In this document: positions 20,437 through 31,072 of the stretch, piece by piece
How the letters are laid out: each line of letters begins with the position of its first letter
Position numbering within the stretch: the first letter of the stretch is position 1
NCBI GenBank assembly: GCA_037176885.1
Contig: JAWWNJ010000089.1
Coordinates: 496,001-560,000, forward strand
Origin: Favolaschia claudopus
Lineage: Eukaryota; Basidiomycota; Agaricomycetes; Agaricales; Mycenaceae
Direction of reading: 5' to 3'
DNA length: 64,000 bases
Notes under the pieces: generated by a model
The model's database searches: none
The model's input: the letters and a program-made list of their open reading frames with translations, nothing else
What the model was told of the DNA's origin: nothing
Program-made: the position numbers and the translations under genes

Positions 20437-23125
20437 ATGCCTTTCGCTCCAGGCATCATCTACCTCGCTACCCATCTCCCGAAACTCCTTGTTCCGCCCC
20501 TCTTTGTCTATTGCGTCAAATTTACTGCAGAATCATACCTTGACTCGATAATCCCAGCGTGGCTAACCAACCTCGCCTACATCCTCAGCGGCCCCGTATT
20601 CTTCACGCTTCTCGTGCAATACCGGGACTACTGCGTTCGTTCTCAAGCTGCCGCACATGGAGCTGTCTTGCCTCCCGCTCTCCCTGGATCCATCGGCGGC
20701 CTACACATGCTTTTCGCGAAAGTGAAAGATATGTATCCCGGTACGTTTTGATTATTTCTCCCTCTCAAGCCGATCGACTGAATTTGAGCTACTCCAGCGG
20801 AACCCCTGGCTTCGTTCATGTTGGAGAACGGATATACTCTCACTATCCGCTTTCTCTTTCAAGATCGCGTACGTGGGCTTACCTCTTTTCTTTTCGTATC
20901 ATTCACTGCATTCAGATCATGACCGCCGAACCGGAGAATATCAAAGCCATCCTCGCCACCTCTTTCCCCGACTTTGAGAAGGGCCCAGAATTTCAACGGT
21001 TAGTGGAACCGCTATTGGGGACCGGCGTCTTTGCCGCTGATGGTCAGTATCATTTTCATCTCAGCGCTTGAATCTGATGCGGTATCTGCACGCTCAAGGC
21101 GACATGTGGAAGTGAGTTCCTCCATTTTCGCGTCTGTTCTGATAAACAATTGCGCTCCCAGATTTCATCGCCAGATGACCCGACCATTCTTCCACCGCGA
21201 ACGTATCAGCGATTTCGACAACTTTGACTCGCATGCCACCAACGCGATTTCCCAGTTCAAAGCTCGATTGAGGGAGGGGTTTGCGGCGGATTTTCAAGTG
21301 AGCTCGAGTTTGTAATTCACTTCAAATTCTGGTAAATCTCATTTCTCTCAATTTCGTTCAACATCAATCGACTGACTAAGCCCTCGTTATACAGGACATG
21401 GTCGCGCGTTTCACGATGGACACCGCCTCCTCCTTCCTCTTCGGCAAAGACGTGCGCAGCCTCGACGCGGGACTTCCATACCCGCACAATTTCTCTCCTC
21501 CCTTCTCCTCTGAGTCCACTTTCTCATGCAATACGACTCGGACGACCCACGCCTCCACCGCATTCGCCAACGCCTTCCAATCCGCGCAAACTATCACTGC
21601 CCTTCGCACACGGCTCAACAGTCATTGACCGTTGGCGGAATTCTGGAAGGATGATCTGGTTGAGCCGATGCGTGTTGTGAGGGGATTTTTGGATCCAATT
21701 TTGAAGGAGGCGGTGGAGAAGAAGAGGGGGAAAGTGAGGAGCGGGGGAGGGAGATTGAAGGAGAAGGATGTGAATGGCGTGGAGGATCGACAGGTGTTGG
21801 AGGCAGAGACGCTTTTGGATCATTTGGTTAATTATACTGACGGTGAGTTTCGACTTCGTTTGCCCTTGTATTCTTTTTTATTTGTAGACCCGATAATCCT
21901 TCGAGACGAGATCCTCAATATCACTGCTGCGGGTCGGGACACTGTGCGTTCTGATTTCCAGTTTCTCTTTCTTTCGTCCTGTTTTCTTTCAAACTTTTAC
22001 TCGCTGCATCTCTTCTTCCGAGAATCCGACATCAACTGACAAACATCATCATAGACTGCCGCCCTCCTCACTTTCACAGTGTACATGCTGGCTGAACACC
22101 CCCAAGTCCTATCCAAGTTGCGCGAGGAGATTTTGCGTGAAATCGGACAGACTGCGCGTCCGACGTACAATAATTTCAGGGATATGAAGTATTTGAGGGT
22201 GAGTTTGGTTTCGTTTCACCTATAAAACCGATATGATCAGCATGCCCATCTTTCGTTAGGCTGTATTGAATGGTTTGTTCTCGAGATATTTTGTTCGTTA
22301 GAGACTCACCAGGTCGTTCATGAAGAAACACTTCGGCTTTATCCTCCCGTGTAAGCCTTCTCTGTCTCTTGCAAATTCATCTCTCAACTCACTTCTCGAT
22401 CGAAATAGTCCATTCAACGTCAGAACTGCCCTCAAACCGACGCTATTCCACTCGAACATTAAAGGAAGCCCCCCGCTCTTCGTCCCTGCCGGTACTCGTT
22501 GCGGGTTCAGCACGATTCTCATGCACCGGCGCACAGATCTGTGGGGACCCGATGCGCTTCAATTCGATCCGGAGAGGTTTGTGGATGAGAGGCTGCACAA
22601 GTATCGTGCGTTTCTTCACTTCGCTTTATTTTGTCAAATTATTTTATTCTCGTTCGCGCTTATACAAATTCAAGTGACACCGAACCCATTCATATTCCTT
22701 CCGTTCAACGGAGGTGCGCTCACGTTCCTCTTCTCTGGTTGTGCATTTCCATCTGAGCTGTATCTTTAGGACCAAGGATATGTCTCGGACAACAATTCGC
22801 TTACCACGAGGCATCCTTCTTCCTCGTTCGCCTCCTCCAGACATTCTCCGCGATCTCCCTCGATCCAAACGCCCAACCTCCCGACGCACGCCCTCCAGCG
22901 AATTGGAAGACGGACAAAAAGATGGTGAAGACAGGATGGACGCCGCACGAAAAGATCAGGCCGAGGAGTCATTTGACTATGTTCGTCTATGTGCGTTTTC
23001 TTTTCCTGAGTTTACAGTTTAAACTGCTTTGGTTGACGGTGTTAAATTAGGGTGGATTGTGGGTTCGGATGGAGGAAGCTGCAGACAAAGATCAAGGCAA
23101 ACAAGCCCAAGCCGGCTTTGTGTAA
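20437..23125 (+). pseudogene. Cytochrome P450 (CYP63-like) with an in-frame stop
   Basis: A heme monooxygenase of the CYP63-like clan, membrane-anchored by an N-terminal helix (FAPGIIYLATHLPKLLVPPLFVY lies within residues 3-25). At least 11 exons join in phase. Landmarks: MWKFHRQMTRPFF (helix C); ITAAGRDT spliced to TAALLT (oxygen-binding I helix); ETLRLYPPVPFNVR (ExxR); [25 protein letters not shown] (heme loop, Cys ligand); and a C-terminus WVRMEEA. At 21626-21628 the frame carries TGA where relatives have tryptophan in a WPLAEFWKD-like segment; the frame is otherwise continuous on both sides and no intron of usual size can remove it. I therefore call it a probable pseudogene, or an assembly/allele error. 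Family members oxidise alkanes, fatty acids and aromatic compounds. Confidence 0.85.
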
Positions 23126-23241
23126 TGTATCAATCTGCGAAACAAAGAACTTTATTTTTCAAAGGGAAAGCCACATCCCGCATGACCGTCGCCTCTGTTT
23201 ATTGCCACTACCATCGCCTTCTCCTTCCTCCACTCTCCTCC

Positions 23242-24498
23242 ATGGCCGTTCTCACTCGCTCTCGGGCTGCTGCTGAGGGAGCCAGGAAATCGATCCTCCG
23301 GTTTCCTAACGAGATCCTTTCCATGGTGATTGAATACTTGTCGACCTTGGAGCTTTGGGCTCTTTGTCTGACCTCCAAGCGTCTACGCTCTATTGCCACT
23401 CCGTTGCTGTATCGGAACATACATCTGCGTAGCGCGGAACAGACTGGGCTCTTCATTCGTACAATCCAATCTCAGCCTTCAGAATCCTCTGAGTCGTTGA
23501 TTCTACGTGTACAAGAATTTGTGATATCGAACGACAACGCGCTTGTGTGCGTTTCAGCCTTCCTGCTTCATTCAACCTTCGCTGATCAGATTGAATTCCA
23601 AGTGGTGCGACGCCGCAAATCATCGACGACTTGAATTCTGTCGTGATACAGATGACTAAACTCAAACACCTCCTCTTGTCGTCCAAGGCCTTTATCGACT
23701 TCACGCATCTATTGCAGAGTTCTAACTTTCGCTACCTGCAGACGTTTCGATACGTCCTACACCCAACGCCAAGTTCCACGGACTCGGAGGAATTTTTGAA
23801 ATTCCTTGCTCGCCACCGTGCAACGCTCACCACTTTGCATGTTGACTGTGAAAAGCCTATCACTTTTGCGCATTCGATAGACTTGCCTCTCTTGCACACC
23901 TACGACGGACCGAGCTGGGCGCTGAAATTTCTCAAGAAAAGTGTCGGCTCGCTTCGATCTGTGGTGTTGAGGTGGAAGGAACCCGATATCGACTACCGGT
24001 CACCGTTGAAACAACTATCGAAGGCACACTCAATTCAGACACTTGAGATTGTCGTTGACACCTTCCCTGGGAGACTGAGGGAACCTACAATCCTGGCTGC
24101 AGTGGCTCAGTCTGTGCCACATGTCCAAATTCTCAGATTCAGCAGATCCGCACTGTATGGGTTTTCCTTTGTTCGTTACTGTCGCTTGGGATTCAACCTA
24201 GACATGCTTGATTTCTGATACGTTTCGATTTTTAGGACGACTTGATGCCGATGCGTCAGCACTTATCCAGATTTACGGCGCTTTCGGAGTTGCGGTTTGC
24301 GATATTCAGGAGGGAATCGGTGTCTGCGGTGAATGATGACCTCCCCATTCTCGATTCGTGGCTGCGTGTATGTGGAACCCTTTGCATGGTTCATCTCGGT
24401 ATGCCCGAGTGTTTTTTCGTCCATCCATTTGTGGTGACCCTTCGACAGACGGACTCGACTGGAGACTTGTTGATGGTGCATGGATTCCTTCGGGTTAG
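23242..24498 (+). CDS. F-box protein
   Basis: Likely substrate adaptor of an SCF ubiquitin ligase. Exon 1 (from 23242) opens MAVLTRSRAAAEGAR, followed at residues 18-60 by an F-box: FPNEILSMVIEYLSTLELWALCLTSKRL, then ATPLLYRNIHL. Further exons encode a leucine-rich C-terminal region (TKLKHLLLSSK, LTTLHVDCEKP, SLRSVVLRWKEPD, VQILRFSRSAL), consistent with degenerate LRRs. Introns are inferred at about 23549-23608, 24157-24237 and 24400-24452; the last join gives a short tail ending GAWIPSG before the TAG at 24496. Starts 117 bp after the P450 stop on the same strand. A second gene of the same broad family is at 58401. Targets unknown. Confidence 0.72.
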
Positions 24499-26639
24499 GC
24501 GCTGGATGATTGACTGAAAGTTTCGCTGTGGTTGCATTATGTTCTCTATGATTTCTGTATAGTTGTACCTTCGATTAATTTTCTACTGTTCGTATTCGAG
24601 GGGGAACTCGGAAAGAAGTTTAAAGAAATAGTTGAAGCTATTGAATTCAACGGTATCAACGAGCTATTCATTTCAATTCTTCTGTACCTTCAGTTTACAA
24701 TGAGAATATGTCACCGAGCAATAGCACCTTGAAGTTCGAGAACACCACCATCGATTTAGTGCGATCCCCAGTCCTCTTTTTGGAATGCTTCAGTTAAAAC
24801 GCGCCTGCAGCATAATACCCCGACACTGGGTTGAAAACAGGCCAGATGACTCAATCAACCCATATTTGAGCGATCGAAAATTCTACGACGAGATTGGAAA
24901 ATCGAGACCAGGAGGCTGTAATTTCTTCTGGACCGTCATCGTGTTTGCCGCTTCAACGCCCAATGAGGATAAATGAGATCGAATATCGAATCTGAAGAAG
25001 AGATGGACGTGCGTACGAACGAGCTTCCTAGACTTCCAAGAATTCAAAAAGAAAAGAAAACTGGGATGTCAAGGCGCTACGCTACGAGACAGGTTCAAAA
25101 TGAGACTCACTTAGGCTTACGCGAAACATGCAGGAGAAGAAAATGCGCGAGGGCCTTCGCTGCTTATTCTTACACTATTATCTCGCACATTCGGGAGACC
25201 AGCTCCGGTTAGCTTCAGCGCTGGAGGCCGCGGATTCAATACACACCTGTAGTGCTCCGACAAATCGCTTGAACATTTGCTTCTTGAAGAATTGTGACAC
25301 AACTTGAAGTAAATGAGCGCGAGGATTCTGAGTCTGAAATTGTCAAGGTAAATGAGCGCGGGGATCTTTAGTGCAGATTGTTGACCGTAACGTGGTTTGA
25401 CTCGCCTTAGCGTTGGCGGTTGAGAGTCTTGAATCAAGATGGTGAAAGATTTCAGATCAGACATGCGAGGTGGATTACGGGACTGGAATTTCGTGAGGGT
25501 GAAGAGATTTGAATTTTCGTTGACTTATTCGTACGCACCTTCGTGATGCAGAATTGGGATTCGAATTTTGAGTCGTCTAGATCTGTAACTCGTTGAACAA
25601 GCCACAAGAACGTATTGGTTAGACGAAAATGCGGTTGCGAAAGAACTTGAATGTGCTAGTTACGTGCTTCATTCTTTCTGGTGTGACGAGCGGGTAACAA
25701 CCGTTCTGCTCCGGGGACGGCGCTCTAATTGTTGGGACGGCGCTGAGCTAGAGTAAGTATCCAAGCATCCATCGAACCAACGGTGATCCCGATTCCCGTG
25801 GGATGATTCGCAAAATACTGCAGAAAAAATGAGAGGGAAGGATCGAGATATTCGGGTGCCAGTTTGGATCCGCATAAGTAAAGTACTAGGCAAAAGGAAC
25901 GTCAGTACTTGCGCAAAGATCTTCTCGCTGATTTTGTCGTGTTTCAAGTTCATTGTTCAAGAATCAACAATGAGAGGTTCCGGGATCGCGTATCCGAGCT
26001 TCGAGTTCGAAGGGATGGCATGCATATGGGTGCGTGCCGAATTCGGTGCTACTCGGAAAGTTTTCGCCGCTTGAGCAGCAATGCTGACGCCGAGGCCCGA
26101 CGGAGTCGACCTTGGACAGGCTTGGACGTCCGACGGACCGGTTGTTGTGATGTTGTATTTGGCAGCTCGGAGCTAGTCAGATAGCAGTCAGAGTGGGAGC
26201 TCGGACAGAAGAGGGGGATGCAAAGCCGGAGAGATGAGTCGACGAACGGAAACGCTGTGGAAGGAAAGGAAAGGAGGGAGATGTTTGCATGTGTTGACCT
26301 CGGAGGTCGTTGGCTTCAGACAGGTTGCTTTCTCCCGTCACCTACGATTTTCATGCTCCCGCTTTTCTACCCGGATTTGAGGGCCGTACTGTCAAGCTAC
26401 TGTGCTAGCTCTATCAACCACCCAATTTGCGTTCTGCTGGCACCCATTACGACGGTTTTGGAGCGTTAAACCAAAGCGGCCTGGGGGATTTAGCCATAGT
26501 ACGAGACTGTCGCGCCGCCGTACATCGCTCGGTGTGGTATGTTGCCCTACCCAGCCTCTTGGCTTCGGGTTCTGCGTATCAGAAGCACGTAACATCAGAC
26601 GCAGAGGAGGATTAGAATGATAGACGACAATTCCCGATT
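24499..26639. other. Gene-poor region
   Basis: Scattered frames of 60-115 codons without recognisable motifs or splice logic. Nothing supported. Confidence 0.35.
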
Positions 26640-26787
26640 ATTAAAATCCATGGTGCGTGTCTACGGCTCCATCGACCACCTTCAATTTCTGACTCCAGCG
26701 ACGTAGACGACGCTTCCCTCTACCCTCCTTGCACACTACCCTCCGGCCCGCCAGCGTAACTGGGTCCCTGCTCTTCGCTGCCGTCGT

Positions 26788-26803
26788 TTAGGGTTAGGGT
26801 TAG
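26788..26803 (+). repeat. Interstitial telomere-like tract
   Basis: TTAGGGTTAGGGTTAG: two full repeats and a partial third. Confidence 0.7.
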
Positions 26804-27246
26804 ACGATTTCCACCGCACCATCTCACCAATTTCTTTAAGTCTAGAGTGCCTGTGGCTTCGCGACATGCAGCACGCTATGGGAGAGTGTCGTATGCAACT
26901 CCTCCTCTGACCGCTTCCGCGCAGCTCGCTCGTTTCGAAGATCTCGAATGGCATGGGATGGCGCTTTTTTTTGTCGTCAGTATCTTCTCGCGGCACCGCA
27001 TCCGCCTGCATCCTCCGTCGCATATACCATCCCATCCCGTCACATTATAAGGATAACAGACTTCAGACCTCATCCGCCGACGGACCGCTGCTCACCTCGC
27101 CACAACCCCACTCACACCGTTCATTGCGATACTATGCGATACCTACGTCTAACGCCGCCCGCCCCCCCAACGGTCTCGGCGTCAGTGGAGCTCGTGCCTT
27201 GTATTCTTTTAGAGCTTGCATCCATCAGCCCGTCGCTTCCTATCAG

Positions 27247-27257
27247 CTAACCCTAAC
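27247..27257 (-). repeat. Interstitial telomere-like tract, opposite orientation
   Basis: CTAACCCTAAC, the complement of GTTAGGGTTAG, 443 bp to the right of and facing the tract at 26788. Confidence 0.55.
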
Positions 27258-29397
27258 GCTCGCCATGCCGCCCCATTCCAGTCAGCCTTTAGATCTTTCC
27301 CCCTACCCCCACCCGCCTCGTCCCTGCCGCGTTTACGTCTACGTCGACGTGGCTCGTCCGTTCGTTCGCCAGCGTCGTTTTTTTGTCTGCGTCTGCGCGT
27401 CGGCGGCGGCGGTGGCGTAGACATGAGAAACGATTGTCGATGTCTCGTACCCTATTGGTGCCGGAGGCGGGAAGAGCGGTAGAGACGATCATGATGGGAA
27501 GGAGAACACGCTGCCACGGAGGTATGCAGCGACGGCGGAGGTGTGTCAGGGTCCAGGGAACGGCGGGACGTAGGCGGGATGAAGGAAGAGGTGGTGGAGG
27601 GGGGACGGGGCAGCGGAGCGCAGAGGTGAAGATGGAGGGGGACGGGAAGATATGGAGGTGGATGTGGAGTACCAGTAGGCGCTCATGGTGCGGTCAGGCT
27701 CAATCCAGGACAAGGGGTGTGCGCTGTGCCGGGGCTGAGGCGAGGGAGCGGGTTAAGAGAGGAGGGGGAGGAGGATGCTTGTGCGGGGAGGAGAGATGCT
27801 CGTACATGTAACACTGGCAGGCGTCGCAGCCTAGGTGTGCGGGTGAAGGAGAGAAGGAGGAAGAGAGGTCGGAGGCTTGCTTGCCTCACTTCTGTCCGTC
27901 GTCGCTCTTGATGTCCTCGTTTCGTTCGTCGACACTCACTCGCTCGCTCGCCATTCCGCTCATGAGCAGCCCTTCCCGCTGCCTCCTTCTCGCCCCACCC
28001 CCGCCCCGTCCCCGCATCCTGCGTCGACGACGTTCGTTCGTTCGCTGCCTTAACGTTTCTTGTCTGCGTCTGTGTCGCGTATCCTATATGGCCGGATCCT
28101 GGATGCGGCACAGACGAGGGGTCTGCAGCGCGGTGGTGGGATGAACAGGTCTTGGGAACACCGAGGAAGGGTGAAGGAAGAGGGGGAAGAGGGCGAAGGT
28201 GGGGAAGAGATGGGGTGCGGAAGGGTAGATGAAGATGCGGAGGAGAAGGAAAGGAGTGGTGCGGTGTGCGGTGCGAGTGGTATCTGGGGAGGAGGAGGAG
28301 TCGGGATTGACAAGGTACATGTACGCACGAAGGGGTTTAGTCTTTCAGTGGATGACGAGAATATGGTGAAGGGGATTTGAGGCGTCTGCCTGGCCCGCGG
28401 GGCATCTCCATCTCCGCCCTCGCTCTCGCAACGAGTGACGACGTGAATATCCAAGACACTGGGGATGCAGACACCTCGCCGCCGCGGCGCTCTCGCCGTG
28501 CATCCCCTGGATGTCGGTGAGGAGGACTTAATGCGTGCGTGCAGGATGAGGCATGGGTGAGCGTCGCGCTCTGGGTGATGAGGAAGGTGTAAGTATGCCC
28601 TGTCGGCGTTATAGATGCGCGGTTGAAGGAGGTGGGAGGGCGGGAGATTTGTAGAACTTGCATCAGCAGTTCGCATTCGATGTTCCCAACGCTCTCCATT
28701 CGACTCAGCCTTTGTTTCCAGCAGAGGTGGAGGTGAAGGTGGAGGAGTAGTGTTTCGGGAGGAGGCCGAGGAGTTGGGATCGATCGAGGCGGAACGTGTA
28801 CGTGTACGCGCGGATGTCTGGTTGTCTCAATGCGTGTCGCACGTCGACGTCTTCACACAGACCAAATAATGACACACCGGTTCCCGGTAATACCTAACTT
28901 TTGCCTAACTTGCCTCTCTCCACCACCTATGATTTTCATCTTTCGTTCTCCTGCTTGCTACCGGAAATCAACGCAAGGCTCCGTCATGGTCTTGTCTCTC
29001 TGTCGGGCCTACCCGCTTTTTGTTGTCGTTCGTGGCACTGGGTACTACTTCTGCTAAACGGAGGTAATGACTCTGTTCGGATTTATCGGCCGTTACGACT
29101 TTGCTGCTTGGACTTTGCGCGCCTCTGCGCGACTCGCCGCGCGAGCTATCTTGACCGATTGCTTGGTTCGATACACGAAGTAGGTGACTTGCCTGGGGGC
29201 CTCGGCGCTTGCTTTGGGTAGTGTCGTCCCATCCAAAGCTCACTTTCCGCTAATCTAAACATGTGTAGTATTGATTCCCAGACTATCAATTAAATTTGAT
29301 TCGAGGCTGTGGTTCGTGCCCGCAAAGCTGTTGACGTGACAAAGGATAAAAACCTTCCCACATCCAGTATCGACATATCGCATCCCCGTTTTCGACT

Positions 29398-30918
29398 ATG
29401 CTCTCCCCCCGATTTCAACAGTCCACTCCGAGTTTGTTGAGCTACTGGTCGGATAACATGTCCGTCGGGCCGAACCTACCCCTCCATGCCCTCAGCAAGC
29501 CTGCCATACGGTTCCTGTACCAATCACAGGTCAAGAAATATATCAAGGGAAATGAGAATCACCCACTTTCCGAGGAAAAGATAGCGGTATTCGGAAGCTA
29601 TCTCGAGTATGTGTGTCACTCCTCGAGCCATTCCTTCGCTTACTTTTAGGAAATCTAGATATAAATACATATCTTCCGCGACGTAGAGTATGATTATAGA
29701 CCATCTGCAGTCGAGGCTAGAGTTGCTTGAACTGGAGGCATGTTTCAGCACAATGGAGATGGTCTGTCAGTATTCACCCAGTCTCATGGAAGCTCTGGAG
29801 TCTTCCGTCAATAGTCCACTCCGTCTTTGGATATTGGCTTTCCAGGATGTTGCCGCCAGCAAATTGCACGATTGGGTTATGGAAAACGAGACACCGGATG
29901 TCTTGAAAGCCCTGAAATATTTCTCGTGAGTTAATTCCTGGAAATTGTTGTGCCGCACACTTTCTGACTCTCGCTAGTTTTGCATACCGACACTGCCTTC
30001 CAACATATTACCGGGTTGTGATCGTGCATGAAATTGCGGAGAGGCTTTGTCTCCCTGCGGATGACAACCTACCTTCGTTTATAAGCCATGGCCTGTCACT
30101 GATAGCGAACATCCACGACTTTTCCGCACGCACTGTGGCATTCGCCGCCATCTTTCAACGCACATCGGCTGAAAATTCGCCTTTTGAGGTACAACATCTC
30201 ACTTGTGATATTTTTACTTCATACATACGGTAAGTTGGGATCTGACTTTTGAGCCGTGGGCTCACATTGATGGCAGACACGGGCCGCACTCTTCCGCGCA
30301 ACTGCTTGACGTGATTTCGAGACTTGAGTCTAGTGACCGGACGAGAACCTCAATCATGAAATCGCTCGCAGTTGAAGAGAATCTTGTACCAAATCTTTTA
30401 CAAGATGCTGCTTGTACATTCGAAATGTGTGCGGCCTTAGCAAATCTCGCTCAAACGCAGGCCGCTTCAGTCATCATGCTGAATTTGAAGCTGCATCTCA
30501 TTCTCGTCCAACTGCTGTCGTAGGTACCGCGCAATAAATCTGACTGTCCGTGGAATTTGAAATCTGTTTCAGAGATACAACACCCGCTAAATCGCAATGT
30601 GCAGCCCTCCGGGTTCTTCACCGGATTTGCGTCTGGTCTGAAGGTGCCGAAGCGGTGGTATTCGAGACTGACATACTCCGAAAAGTAAAGAAGTTTCTCA
30701 GGTCGGGGGATACCTCTGTCGCGATGGGCCATTGCATACAAGCCATCGCGCAGCACAAATCAACATACGATTCAATTCGGTCAGCTAAACTCGTCAAACC
30801 GCTTTATCGGCTCTCGAGGTGCGGTTGTGTTACTAACCTAGTGGATATCGCTCCAGAGAGCCACTATATACTGTGCATACTGTGCCCGGCGCATGCGTCA
30901 ATGCAGCACACTATCTAG
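29398..30918 (+). pseudogene. Armadillo-like helical protein, left copy, with in-frame stop
   Basis: Paralogue of the gene at 51153-52693, with the same five-exon structure and clear similarity along the whole length (start MLSPRFQQSTPSLLSYWSDN). The protein is all-helical, leucine-rich, with a C-terminal half that looks like armadillo/HEAT repeats (LVPNLLQDAAC..MCAALANLAQT, then AALRVLHRICVWSEGAEAVV). In exon 2 the codon at 29684-29686 is TAG where the right copy has AAG (Lys), so the product would end near residue 80. All other exons stay open. Either a young pseudogene, an allele, or an error. The promoter is conserved between copies (gataaaa then cacatccagt before the ATG). Its 3' end faces the NLR-A stop 154 bp away. 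Function unknown. Confidence 0.7.
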
Positions 30919-31072
30919 TGTCGACCTTGTGACCAGTCATACGGAGTATTCAGTTACCACCTCGCGCCCCCTATTTGATACTGGAAAAATTCTCGCCAAC
31001 GGAAATGGTTACAGCAGCCCAAACCCTGTATATTATACTTCTTAAGCCCGGTGTGCATGTCAATCAGGCGGC

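Larger units (their letters stand above)
26640..29240. repeat. GC-rich repeat island (left)
   Basis: A block of C-rich then G-rich DNA. Several pieces recur at 49.8-50.8 kb in the same orientation: the segment at about 26845-26895 (cgcctgtgGctt..gcgacatgcagcacg) matches about 49866-49910; 27510-27600 matches about 50725-50815; and 27836-27975 matches about 50424-50565. Long open frames on both strands are Arg/Ser/Pro-rich and I regard them as by-products of composition. Both islands lie directly upstream of a copy of the helical-repeat gene. Confidence 0.55.

Noticed and set aside
27683..28676. Long Arg/Pro/Ser-rich frames in the left GC island
   Set aside because: Overlapping open frames on both strands result from GC-rich composition; the DNA is a repeat shared with the 50 kb island.
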